The translations under genes were made by a program, and so were the position numbers. Positions 10,058 to 18,237 of a DNA stretch of 64,000 bases are shown in pieces. The stretch is from Leptospira kobayashii (GTDB taxonomy: Bacteria; Spirochaetota; Leptospiria; Leptospirales; Leptospiraceae): contig NZ_AP025028.1 in the NCBI RefSeq assembly GCF_003114835.2, positions 2,880,001-2,944,000 of the forward strand, written 5' to 3'. The notes beneath the pieces were generated by a model. It was not told where the DNA came from, searched no databases, and saw nothing but the letters and a program-made list of their open reading frames with translations. How positions within the stretch are numbered: the first letter of the stretch is position 1; the number at the start of each line of letters is the position of its first letter.

Positions 10058-11408
10058 ATCTGCCCGAATAAACCGAGCCACTGCCTGAACCCGGTGCGTA
10101 TTCCCTATAAAGTGAAAAATTTAATTTTTTATCAAGCTCATTTGCCGGTGCATCAAAAAGTGCCAAGTCCGCCAAATTCCAAAGATAAAACAATGCATAT
10201 ACGAAAGAAGTCTCTTGCAGGCGATTTTGACTTTCCTGCAAATCCTTTCTTTTTGGTTCTAACAATAGTGAGTTAACAAGATAAGACTCCCCGAACCGGT
10301 TGGTAGGCGGGATCCCGGTAAAGGAAGAATAGGATTCGCGGGCACTTCTATAATCCATATAAGATTCCAAAGTAGCGAGTAACAATACCGTGGCGATCCC
10401 CATATAGATTTTACCTTTGGTTTCATTTCCCTGGTAATACTGCCCCCATCCGGGAAGGATCATGGAACGCACCAAAACTCCTTCCGGATTTATTTTTATA
10501 ACTGGAACATCGGCAAGACTGACTCCCGGATTTGTAGACTGGGAGAGAATGATATCTCCCGATTTTTCCCCAAAATATTTTGTAAAAGGTTTCTGTTGTT
10601 TGTTTTTGCGAATCGACCAATCTTTTACTGCGGCTGTGATATAAATTTCCAATTCGGAAAAACTCACCTTCCTGTCTCGGTTTGAATCCGCTCTTCCTTC
10701 CATTCCGTAAATCAGATATTTTGTGAATACTCCGTAAGAGCTTTCATCATCTTCATAACTGAAAAAACCCGCCTTCGTCGAATAAAGAATCCCGAAAATT
10801 TCGCTCTCGGACGTAGAGGACTCAATCAAGAGATTTGATCCTACGTTTTTTGTGGTAAACATGGAATCCCTACATGCATCTAAAAATAAAATGGATTTTC
10901 TGATACCTTTGCGACTGATTTTTTGAATTACGGTTTCGACCGACAAAGAAGAGTTAAACGGTTTGGATAAAATGGAATCCTGGGTAAGAAGATAACTTTT
11001 TTCGTCATAGTCGGAAATCCCATGACCGGAAAAGAAAAATACAAACGTATCATTCTGATCTGCATTCAAAAGTAAAGAATCAAGTTTTTCATCTATATTG
11101 AGTTTGGTGGGATATAAGGAATTCGGATCTTGTTTGGGGTCAACCTCGTCAGTCATCAAGGTCACCGAATCGAATTCTCCGTTTTGTATCAGAATTTTAG
11201 CAAAACCTTTGGCATCATTGCGGGCTTTCCGAAGATCATTCAGACCTACGTCTTTGTATTCATTGATTCCTATGATCAGAGCAATCCGTTTGCCGGAATC
11301 ACTCCCCGCTTCTCCTGAAATTCCTTTCGAAAGAGGTTCTGCGGGTAAAATGGTGTGAAACAGAAAAAAAAGAAATACCCCGAAAATTCGAATGAATCTA
11401 AATTTCAT
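10029..11408 (-). CDS. Caspase-like (peptidase C14) exported protein
   Basis: About 459 residues from ATG at 11408, chosen because it places a signal peptide (MKFRFIRIFGVFLFFLFHT) at the N-terminus; the frame is open upstream to 11471. Residues 41-290 are a caspase/metacaspase p20-like domain: RIALIIGINEYKD, catalytic His129 in FSGHG, catalytic Cys179 in LFLDACRDS. Both catalytic residues are intact. Residues 320-400 contain a GWGQYYQGNETKGK segment and hydrophobic helices (IYMGIATVLLLATL and FVYALFYLWNLADLALF) typical of membrane-associated DUF5683-like tails. First gene of the operon with three kelch lipoproteins; a FecR/DUF4384 operon converges on it. It may be a periplasmic Arg/Lys-specific processing protease. 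Substrate unknown. Confidence 0.85.
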   Translation of the reverse strand: MKFRFIRIFGVFLFFLFHTILPAEPLSKGISGEAGSDSGKRIALIIGINEYKDVGLNDLRKARNDAKGFAKILIQNGEFDSVTLMTDEVDPKQDPNSLYPTKLNIDEKLDSLLLNADQNDTFVFFFSGHGISDYDEKSYLLTQDSILSKPFNSSLSVETVIQKISRKGIRKSILFLDACRDSMFTTKNVGSNLLIESSTSESEIFGILYSTKAGFFSYEDDESSYGVFTKYLIYGMEGRADSNRDRKVSFSELEIYITAAVKDWSIRKNKQQKPFTKYFGEKSGDIILSQSTNPGVSLADVPVIKINPEGVLVRSMILPGWGQYYQGNETKGKIYMGIATVLLLATLESYMDYRSARESYSSFTGIPPTNRFGESYLVNSLLLEPKRKDLQESQNRLQETSFVYALFYLWNLADLALFDAPANELDKKLNFSLYREYAPGSGSGSVYSGRYEVYYQHRF

Positions 11409-11503
11409 GTGCCAAAAACCAGTTCTTACATGTCTTTCCATTGTTGTGTTTTTTTCCACAAAAACTTGCAAAATTACGAATTATATTAGAAAAAGAAAAT
11501 GTT

Positions 11504-11701
11504 ATGAAGAAACCTCTGATCCTATCACTAGCCCTAATGATTTTGCTCAGCTCATTTGCATGCAAACTAAAAGAAAAGTCGAATGACGATAAAAATCTAA
11601 CCAATTTACTCCTACTCTCTTTTCTTAACCGCTCTTCAAGCAACGGATGTAACCCGAGCACAAGTTTCGTGATTTGTATTCCCAAAGGAATTGCGGAGTA
11701 G
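11504..11701 (+). CDS. Small lipoprotein of unknown function
   Basis: 65 residues starting at ATG 11504. Signal MKKPLILSLALMILLSSFAC has a good lipobox with Cys20. The mature part (KLKEKSNDDKNLTNLLLLSF, then NRSSSNGCNPSTSFVICIPKG) has two Cys that could form a disulfide. It stands 95 bp from the divergent caspase-like gene and 4 bp before the next plus-strand gene, so it probably opens a two-gene operon. I recognise no family. Confidence 0.65.
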   Translation: MKKPLILSLALMILLSSFACKLKEKSNDDKNLTNLLLLSFLNRSSSNGCNPSTSFVICIPKGIAE

Positions 11702-11705
11702 TGTG

Positions 11706-12833
11706 ATGAAAAAAATTCTATATTCGATATTCTTCCTCCTAACTTCTCTTCGGATCAGTGACTTCTCCAAGCCAATCGACAAACATGCTTTCCACTGGGA
11801 AGATCTCAACCTTACGGATATTATACGAATGGAATTGGGAAACACTCCTCTTTACGCGGCATCCGACTCGTGGGGATTTGTGCGTGGTTCCGCTACATGG
11901 GCGAGGGGAAATTCCAATCTGTTGGACCAAGTAGTGGCAGGGATAAAAAACCAAGGACTCCTGAATACGACGGGAACTTTCACTTCCCCCGTCACAATCT
12001 CGGGAATGGGTGCGGCGACACTTCGATTGAAATTGAAAGTGGACAGTGCCGCAATCACTTCTACTGCCTACACCGGCACCAAAATTTTTTCCAATACTTT
12101 CGAAATCATCAAATCGGGATCTTCCGTTCCCAGCTTACAACTGTTCTTTGACAGTGCGGAGACTTTGGAAGGAAATGACGGTGCGTTGATGTATTATAAA
12201 TTATCCGAAATCGATCCGGTCAAATTCGGATCCGCTCCGAATGCAATGGTAGAAAGTTACTCCTTCGTGAAATCGGGAGTAAAAAAACAAACTTATACTT
12301 GGGCAGGAGGACCGAAAAACAATTCCTGGCCGAGCGATAACGGTAGGGTGACCTTGGACGAAATCACTAGTCTCGGGCAATTGTGTTTTCGTTCCGTAGT
12401 GCGAATGGATTTGGATGCGCTCATTGCCATAAATCCGAGTAGTGCCACAACAATCAATTTTCTGAAAACTCAATGTGGCAGCAGCATCGTTTACTATAAC
12501 CTGGCTTATATGCAAAATTTTGCGGCACCGTTTTATACAACAGCGAAAATGGGAGTCACTTCCAATGCCCAGGCAGGAAACGACACTGTTTGTAATCTTG
12601 CAGGCTCATCTCTCACCTACGGCCTGTTTGATGAAAATGGATTCGTAAGCGACAAAACTTCGGTAAACCAGGTACCTTCCGGTTACCCTTCCCCCAACTT
12701 GGGAACCTGGAATGTGGACAGCGCTTTTTTAAGAACAGGCACGGGTTATACAAGCGAAGCACATGATAATACTTCTTCTAGTTATATCGATAGTTTAAGT
12801 ACGACGGAAGCCGCCAAGTTGAGTTTTAAATAG
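11706..12833 (+). CDS. Secreted protein of unknown function
   Basis: 375 residues from ATG at 11706; a TTG at 11691 is a less likely start. Signal MKKILYSIFFLLTSLRISDF has no lipobox Cys. The mature protein is rich in Ser, Thr, Asn and Gly with predicted beta structure (SGMGAATLRLKLKVDSAA; ETLEGNDGALMYYKL). A few Cys (QLCFRS, KTQCGSS, DTVCNLAG) suggest disulfides. I recognise no domain. It follows the small lipoprotein by 4 bp and ends 1 bp from the convergent PHP-type gene. Possibly a Leptospira-specific exoprotein. Confidence 0.7.
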   Translation: MKKILYSIFFLLTSLRISDFSKPIDKHAFHWEDLNLTDIIRMELGNTPLYAASDSWGFVRGSATWARGNSNLLDQVVAGIKNQGLLNTTGTFTSPVTISGMGAATLRLKLKVDSAAITSTAYTGTKIFSNTFEIIKSGSSVPSLQLFFDSAETLEGNDGALMYYKLSEIDPVKFGSAPNAMVESYSFVKSGVKKQTYTWAGGPKNNSWPSDNGRVTLDEITSLGQLCFRSVVRMDLDALIAINPSSATTINFLKTQCGSSIVYYNLAYMQNFAAPFYTTAKMGVTSNAQAGNDTVCNLAGSSLTYGLFDENGFVSDKTSVNQVPSGYPSPNLGTWNVDSAFLRTGTGYTSEAHDNTSSSYIDSLSTTEAAKLSFK

Positions 12834-12834
12834 A

Positions 12835-13986
12835 TCAATTTGTAGTTCGGTAGATTGCATTCGAAAGGATTTTTCCCGTTAAGGATGTGATCTCCAAACG
12901 AATGTAAGTATCTTCCGAAGTAAGTTCATATTCCGATCGGTCCGTGTCCGGATCGATTTTTTTTATCGTTCCGCCGTTTCCAATCCAGCGAACTTCCATA
13001 TAACGTTCCCCTGAAAAGAGAGAAATTTTATCTTTGCCGTTAAAACGAATATTTGGAAGGTTCGGATCCGCGGCTCCTTGGAAGAATTTTTTCACACAGA
13101 AAAAAGCCCCATCCTTCAGATCCGCTTTAACCAACTCGGGGTTGTTTCTTTCGTTTGCAGTGGAAACATAACGAAGCAGGCTTTCTCCTTCTTTACCCCG
13201 GACAAACATGATCTTTTGCAAAATATCTTTCCAAAATGGTTCAGAAAAAGATTGAATCGTTTCTTCCGGAAAATAATGCAAATCATCACTTGCCATACAA
13301 TGGACGTTTCTTCCGGCGCTCAACAGATGATCCAAAATCTTGGAGTCATCCCCGTAAGGGGTCAATACTTCGATCGCTTGGTAAAAAGGAATTTTTTCCA
13401 AATCTTCCCTTGAGAAGGACGAATGCAATTTAGGATGAGCGATCACCACATAACCGCCGCTCTCTCTCATTTGTCGGAATGTCCAAGCGATATTCTCCCT
13501 TGAAGCGTAAATGGGAAAATAATCCGGAACTTGCGTTTCCGATCCGATGGAAAGCGCATGCCTTTTTTTGATATTCTGTCCCCATTCGTATCCCGGCAAA
13601 AAAGAATATAACTTTGATTTGGTGACTTTATCATAATCGGAAAAAGAGATAAGTGAAAATCCGTTCCGCTTGTATACGGATTCTATTTCGTCCACAGTAT
13701 GTCTTTCCGGAGTATAGGAAACTTCGTCGGAATGGATATGAAGGGAAACTTTTTCGGAATGAACCGTCCAATCTCCTTTTTGATAGGGATTTGTCCAAGT
13801 GTTTCCCGAGAAAGGACGGTTTGTATCCAAAAGATCGGATCTATAAAACATAATAACCGTTAATTGATAAATGGCCATTACCAACAAAAGAATGGATAAT
13901 GCGGAGAAGATCAGCCTCCCCCTTGTGACTTTTTTCTTCGGCAGAACGGGATCTGAAACGATGGGAGGAAAAGTAAGAAAAAGCAT
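12835..13986 (-). CDS. Membrane-anchored PHP-domain phosphoesterase-like protein
   Basis: 383 residues. One transmembrane segment at about 27-48 (IFSALSILLLVMAIYQLTVIM), then an extracytoplasmic PHP-like domain. Metal-binding signatures are visible: LHIHSDEVSY (HxH), YDKVTK after SLISFSD, IAHPKLH, and MASDDLHYF near the end. PHP domains are metal-dependent phosphoesterases. Outside DNA polymerases and histidinol phosphatase they often occur in envelope proteins of unknown substrate. ATG 13986 is preceded by a good AGGATGAGA ribosome site. It is divergent from the glycosyltransferase gene. An envelope polymer hydrolase is possible. Confidence 0.7.
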   Translation of the reverse strand: MLFLTFPPIVSDPVLPKKKVTRGRLIFSALSILLLVMAIYQLTVIMFYRSDLLDTNRPFSGNTWTNPYQKGDWTVHSEKVSLHIHSDEVSYTPERHTVDEIESVYKRNGFSLISFSDYDKVTKSKLYSFLPGYEWGQNIKKRHALSIGSETQVPDYFPIYASRENIAWTFRQMRESGGYVVIAHPKLHSSFSREDLEKIPFYQAIEVLTPYGDDSKILDHLLSAGRNVHCMASDDLHYFPEETIQSFSEPFWKDILQKIMFVRGKEGESLLRYVSTANERNNPELVKADLKDGAFFCVKKFFQGAADPNLPNIRFNGKDKISLFSGERYMEVRWIGNGGTIKKIDPDTDRSEYELTSEDTYIRLEITSLTGKILSNAIYRTTN

Positions 13987-14016
13987 GATCTCATCCTAAA
14001 GGATTTAGATTCCAAT

Positions 14017-15567
14017 TTGATTGCTGAATTATTACAAAACGGTAACGATCCGTTTCGGGATATTTCTTCTTTCCAGGAGGATCGCAGTTTTTCCTTTGTA
14101 ACTGTGAAACTCCTATTCAAAAAAATACCCGTTTTATTTTACCTTAGCATGGTTTTATCCTTATTTTTATTGTATGGAAACAATTCTCCCCTCTATGACC
14201 AGGACGAAGCTGCCTATGCCGGGTTTGCAAAGACGATGCTGGAAACGGGAGATTATCTCACCCAAAGTTTTCCTTTTTCCGAACCTCATAGAAAACCACC
14301 TCTTCATTTTTGGCTCAGTGCCATTTCCTTTCAAATCTTCGGGGTTTCCGAATTTTCCCTTAGACTGCTCCCTTCTTTATGGATTTTATTGATTTGTCTG
14401 CTCACTTACGATACCGCCAAACGAATATATAACGATAAAACCGCTCTGTTCGGCTTTATCATACTTGCGACATCTTTATACTTCCCCCTGAACGGAAAAA
14501 TCGCACTCGTAGACAGCTTACTTACGTTTTGCGAAATACTGGGATTTTATTCTTTATTCCGACTACTTCCCAAACAACACACCCGAACTTATCCTTGGGT
14601 TTTGTTATTCTGGCTTTCCGTTGCTTTGGGGACCTTAACCAAAGGGCCTCCCGTTCTAATTTTTTTAGGGGGAATTTGTTTCGTGTTTTTATTTTTTCAG
14701 GAAACAAGAAAGATAGTCTTTTTATTAAAACCTTGGTTTTTTCTTCCCGTATCCTTACTTCCGTTATTCTATTGGGGATACTTAGTTTGGCAAAATACGA
14801 ACGGGGAACTCATTCGCTGGATGATCGACTGGTATATTTTGAGGCGGGCTGCAAATCCTGTATTCGGACAATCGGGACCACCCGGCACCTATCTTTTGTT
14901 ATTTTTCATCACTTTGTTTCCCTGGTCATTTTATCTTCCGAAAGCATTGAAAGAAATCTGGAATCAGGCAAAAAATATATACGATCATTTCCGAAAAAAA
15001 ACGGCCGCTCCGGAACCGACCAATATTTTATTATTAGGTGGCATTTTTTTCGGTTGGGTATTTTACGAATTTCTTATGAGTAAACTTCCTTCCTATCCGC
15101 TGGCAGCTTACCCTATCTTTGCGATTTTAATGGGAAAGATCGTTTCAGATGCTGAAGGAAAATGGAAAAATGCGATTTTCTTCCTGGCAATCATTCAAAG
15201 TTTTGCAGTTGTCTTTATCGCTTTACCAATGTTATCCGAGAAAAGAAAAGATACGATCATAGCTGCGGATCACTGGAATCGAAAACTCCCCTTAAACACG
15301 GAGCTACTTGCGGTTCAAAATCCTGCCCTACCCAGTCTGGCTTTTTACTCCAATCACCCGATTCGGGAGATCGAACTTTTTCGTTTGCAAAATATGGAAA
15401 AGAAAACGATTTTGCTGCTCGATTCGGAAAGCTTGCTTCTTGTAAGGACATTGGGAATCCGGGGAAAAAGTCTGGGACCAGAATTTCCTATCTGGGCTTA
15501 CGATAGAAACAAAGTCATTAAACTTTCGTTATATGATACGGTACCCGTAAAGCCCAATCTGGAATGA
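14017..15567 (+). CDS. ArnT/PMT-like family 39/83 glycosyltransferase
   Basis: 516 residues, multi-spanning. The first extracytoplasmic loop has the expected acidic motif (YDQDEAAYAGFAKTMLETG), followed by HRKPPLHFWL and the FSLRLLPSL helix, as in ArnT and other PMT_2 enzymes. These transfer a sugar from an undecaprenyl- or polyprenyl-phosphate donor to lipid A or protein at the periplasmic face. The start is uncertain: TTG 14017 opens the frame, but a perfect AGGAGG at 14075-14080 lies nearer to a GTG at 14104. The last few codons run into the remnant of an IS3 element, so the native C-terminus may have been replaced. Confidence 0.75.
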   Translation: MIAELLQNGNDPFRDISSFQEDRSFSFVTVKLLFKKIPVLFYLSMVLSLFLLYGNNSPLYDQDEAAYAGFAKTMLETGDYLTQSFPFSEPHRKPPLHFWLSAISFQIFGVSEFSLRLLPSLWILLICLLTYDTAKRIYNDKTALFGFIILATSLYFPLNGKIALVDSLLTFCEILGFYSLFRLLPKQHTRTYPWVLLFWLSVALGTLTKGPPVLIFLGGICFVFLFFQETRKIVFLLKPWFFLPVSLLPLFYWGYLVWQNTNGELIRWMIDWYILRRAANPVFGQSGPPGTYLLLFFITLFPWSFYLPKALKEIWNQAKNIYDHFRKKTAAPEPTNILLLGGIFFGWVFYEFLMSKLPSYPLAAYPIFAILMGKIVSDAEGKWKNAIFFLAIIQSFAVVFIALPMLSEKRKDTIIAADHWNRKLPLNTELLAVQNPALPSLAFYSNHPIREIELFRLQNMEKKTILLLDSESLLLVRTLGIRGKSLGPEFPIWAYDRNKVIKLSLYDTVPVKPNLE

Positions 15568-16297
15568 ATCCTTTTTCGATTATAGAAAATTTCTATAAAA
15601 TAAAAGAGTTTGGATCTTGCATCATCAAGACTCCAAAATTTTTGTTCATTTGCGAACTCAACTTTTAAGGTCTTGAAGAATGATTCTGCAACCGCATTGT
15701 CCCAACAGTTTCCGCTACGACTCATACTTTGTTTCATCTTTGCTAGTCGTAACGCCCTTCGGAATTCGTTCGATGCATATTGACTTCCACGATCAGAGTG
15801 AAAGATACAACCTTCTTGTTGAAGATTTCGCTTCACAGCATTCTCAAAACATTTAATCAAAGTCGGAGTTTGCTGATTTTCGCTTAACTCCCAGCTGATT
15901 ATCTCGCGGTTGAATAAATCTATAATAACAACCAAAAAGTAATACTTGGAATTGATTTGAATATAAGTGAAATCTGAGCACCAAGCTTCGCCTGGTTTTG
16001 TTGTAATAAAGTTTCGTTGTAGCAGATTTGGTGAGACTGCAAATTGGTGTGCTGAGTTAGTCGTTTATATCCCTTCCGCTGTATCTCTTTATGGATTCTT
16101 GGACTTCCGTATGTATGGCTAGATTCTTCATAAATTTCCTTGATTAAGCGAACCAACAGTAGATTAAACTTTCTCCTTTCACTAGGAAAACGATTCTTCC
16201 AATCATAAAAACCACTTTTAGAGACTCCCAAAGCTCGACACATCTTCACCACTGCAAAAGTATTTGAGTTCTTTTTTATGAAATCGTATCTTTCTAC
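15550..16297 (-). pseudogene. Decayed IS3-family transposase (orfB), frameshifted and truncated
   Basis: Two overlapping frames reconstruct an IS3-type OrfB. 16297-15985 gives ERYDFIKKNSNTF, VVKMCRALGVSKSGFYDW and YGSPRIHKEIQRKGYK (HTH_21). It then loses about 25-30 residues by an internal deletion and changes frame. The rve domain continues from NSAHQFAVSPNLLQRNF and WCSDFTYIQINSKYYF into VVIIDLFNREIISWEL, FHSDRGSQYAS and CWDNAVAESFF. All three DDE acidic residues are still present, but they are not in one frame. Homology stops after RIHSRLGF at about 15553, so the C-terminus is missing. No orfA or clear terminal inverted repeats were found. Inactive. Confidence 0.85.
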
Positions 16298-16316
16298 TTT
16301 TTAGGAAGTCCAACCA

Positions 16317-16355
16317 CCCGGGGCTATCGTCGCGTGATGCGCCGATAGCCCCGGG
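16317..16355. repeat. Strong GC-rich inverted repeat (13-bp perfect stem)
   Basis: Arms 16317-16329 (CCCGGGGCTATCG) and 16343-16355 are exact inverse complements around a 13-base loop. It sits between the IS3 remnant and the GC-rich adenylate cyclase gene, at the point where base composition changes. It could be an end of the acquired segment, a terminator without a T tract, or a member of a dispersed repeat family. Confidence 0.7.
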
Positions 16356-16399
16356 TTATTTTGTTGACCGATTAGTCTCGTCTCTTAGTGGTCTATTAA

Positions 16400-17641
16400 A
16401 TGAGTGCGAGCAAAGGTTTGTTTAATCTGTTTTTCGGCGTTCCTCCGTCCGTGCCGCTCCGGCACCGGCGTATGTACTACGTCGCGCTCATCGGATTTTT
16501 TCTCGCACTGCTCCTGCACTCCAGCTGGCTCGTGGCGTTCTCTTTACTCGGTATCTATCCGCTGGCTTATTTTAACATTCTGAGCGTGGCCATTTTCGTG
16601 CTAGGTCTTTACCTTATTCGATCGCGTGGTCTGATATTGAGCATGATGCTCCTGGGATCTTTCGAAGTTCTTGTGCACCAAACCCTGGCCGTCTATCTCA
16701 TGGGCTGGGATTACGGCTTCCAGTTCTACGTAATCGTCATTGCGTCCTTCATCTGCCTCGGTCATTTTCGCAACCTGGCGATTCCACTTGGTGTCGCGGC
16801 GTTCAGCGGGCTTCTGTTTATCCTGCTGTACTTCGTCGTGCAACATCTCGCCGGGGAACATTATGTACTGGCGGAACCCATCCGGGCCGCGTTCTTTGCA
16901 ATGAACTGTAGCGTTTTATTTTTTCAGTTGACAATCTTTGCGTTTCTGTTCAGCGCCGCCGCACGGAACGCGGAACTCGAACTGAAAAATGAACACGAAA
17001 AATCCGAGCGGTTGCTCTTGAATATTCTGCCTCGCAGCGTGGCGGAACGCCTGAAGGCCGGAGAAGAACAGATCGCGGACAATTACAACGAGGTCAGCGT
17101 ATTATTTTCGGATATGGTCGGTTTTACTTCTTTATCTCTGGAGCGCAAACCGGAGGAGGTCGTACAAATCATGAACTCCTACTTCGCGGCTTTCGACGAA
17201 CTCGCTGTACAACACGGAGTGGAAAAGATCAAAACCATTGGTGACGCGTACATGTGCGCGGCCGGGTTGCCGACCCACCAGCCGGATCATGCGATCCTCA
17301 TCGGACGTATGGCCGTCGATATGCTCGCGGCCAGCAAACGCATTACAGCAGAACTGGGACTTCCGACCGGAATTCGCATTGGAATCTGCTCGGGCCCGGT
17401 CAGCGCCGGCGTGCTCGGTAATATGAAGTTTGTCTATGATATCTGGGGAGACACGGTCAACATGGCGTCTCGCATGGAGACCTCGGCGCCCCATAACGCG
17501 ATTCAGGTCGCAGAATCCACCTACAATCTATTGAAAGGCGACTTTCCCATGCAGCGCCGCGGGCGCATGAAGGTAAAAGGCCGCGGAGAAGCGGATGTCT
17601 ATCTCATCGGCGAGCCGGAGCCGGGGCAATCTATCCGATAA
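16400..17641 (+). CDS. Membrane-bound class III adenylate cyclase
   Basis: 413 residues. About six transmembrane helices lie in residues 27-190, followed by a short coiled linker (ELELKNEHEKSERLLLNILP) typical before class III cyclase domains. The catalytic domain (230-405) is complete: metal Asp238 in LFSDMVGFT and Asp282 in IGDAYM, a Lys in VEKIKT for adenine recognition, and WGDTVNMASRME supplying Asp351, Asn354 and Arg358. It should make cAMP from ATP as a homodimer. The gene is clearly richer in G and C than its neighbours (codons ending in C or G dominate), and no other gene is on this island. This suggests transfer from a higher-GC relative such as a Leptonema- or Turneriella-like organism; the donor is inferred. 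Confidence 0.88.
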   Translation: MSASKGLFNLFFGVPPSVPLRHRRMYYVALIGFFLALLLHSSWLVAFSLLGIYPLAYFNILSVAIFVLGLYLIRSRGLILSMMLLGSFEVLVHQTLAVYLMGWDYGFQFYVIVIASFICLGHFRNLAIPLGVAAFSGLLFILLYFVVQHLAGEHYVLAEPIRAAFFAMNCSVLFFQLTIFAFLFSAAARNAELELKNEHEKSERLLLNILPRSVAERLKAGEEQIADNYNEVSVLFSDMVGFTSLSLERKPEEVVQIMNSYFAAFDELAVQHGVEKIKTIGDAYMCAAGLPTHQPDHAILIGRMAVDMLAASKRITAELGLPTGIRIGICSGPVSAGVLGNMKFVYDIWGDTVNMASRMETSAPHNAIQVAESTYNLLKGDFPMQRRGRMKVKGRGEADVYLIGEPEPGQSIR

Positions 17642-17880
17642 AACTTGCCTTTGGGTTCGAGTAACAACTGCACCACGTTCAACGGCGGTAGTTGCGCGAA
17701 TTCTTTCGGCGCCGGTTTGCCAAGCAGTTATAATTTTTTGAGCTTTACTCAGAACTGTATTTGCACAATATCGTTTAACCACGGTTTATCGCAATTATTA
17801 AAGGTCTTTCTTAGCATCAGTGCAAACTATTTCTATCTTGAATACCGATTGCCCAACACCTGCGCCAGAGATCGGAGCGG

Positions 17881-17959
17881 GACGACCGAAAGGTCGTCGT
17901 CCGAAGGACCGGAGCCGATAGGCGAAGCCTGCGGAAGAGCTCGGTCGGGGATTCGACCG
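17881..17959. ncRNA. Candidate structured element: four consecutive stem-loops
   Basis: Perfect stems lie in series: 17881-17887 with 17892-17898 around a GAAA tetraloop; 17899-17902 with 17906-17909 around GAA; 17920-17923 with 17927-17930 around GAA; and 17942-17947 with 17954-17959. Stable loop types (GNRA and GAA) on the plus-strand reading suggest folding as RNA in that sense. A repetitive element from the donor genome would look similar. No family was recognised. Confidence 0.4.
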
Positions 17960-18086
17960 CATCATGGTCATCTAACAAATCCGAGGCGCCCCAATCTCCG
18001 GTATCCTCAGCATAAATATTCTATTCTTAGAAGCAAGTGAAACATATCTCGCGGTAGCAAAAGCAGGGATGCCGGAGCTTTTTCGT

Positions 18087-18169
18087 CGGAACAGGAAGTT
18101 CCGCAGTGTGATATACGAAACGTTGAATGTCCCGCGAAAAAGAGCGTGATATGCGCAACGTTTTGTTGC
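18087..18169. repeat. Pair of 17-bp direct repeats with flanking hairpins
   Basis: 18108-18124 and 18146-18162 share GTGATAT, CG and AACGTT with two mismatches, 38 bp apart. Before them is a perfect hairpin (CGGAAC 18087-18092 with GTTCCG 18098-18103). The second copy overlaps another (GCAAC 18155-18159 with GTTGC 18165-18169). It looks like part of a dispersed intergenic repeat family. Function unknown. Confidence 0.5.
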
Positions 18170-18237
18170 CCTATCCGGTTTTCCGAGAACTCTGGTAGAT
18201 AAATCTGCAATTCGAAAGTCTAAAGATCAGAGGCAAT

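Larger units (their letters stand above)
17642..18237. other. Non-coding GC-rich tail of the acquired island
   Basis: 596 bp without a convincing gene. It holds an imperfect inverted repeat at 17664-17692 (AACTGC...GTAGTT arms), a run of four stem-loops at 17881-17959, and a pair of 17-bp direct repeats with hairpins at 18087-18169. Base composition returns to the local average only at the peptidase gene. Ribosome binding for that gene is weak (GAGGCAAT before ATG 18238). Confidence 0.6.

Noticed and set aside
11392..11701. Several overlapping small frames near 11.4-11.7 kb on both strands
   Set aside because: Only ATG 11504 gives a proper lipoprotein signal. The longer variants read through the divergent promoter region.
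15498..15935. Functional transposase gene
   Set aside because: Although the DDE domain is readable, the N-terminal half is in another frame after a deletion and the C-terminus is missing.
17132..17494. Minus-strand frames inside the adenylate cyclase gene
   Set aside because: Shadow frames caused by the high GC content of the gene. The plus-strand frame has complete catalytic motifs.
17960..18237. Integron attC site (TCTAACAAAT at 17970-17979)
   Set aside because: No matching GTTAGA partner or attC-type imperfect stem was found nearby, and no integrase gene is in the window.
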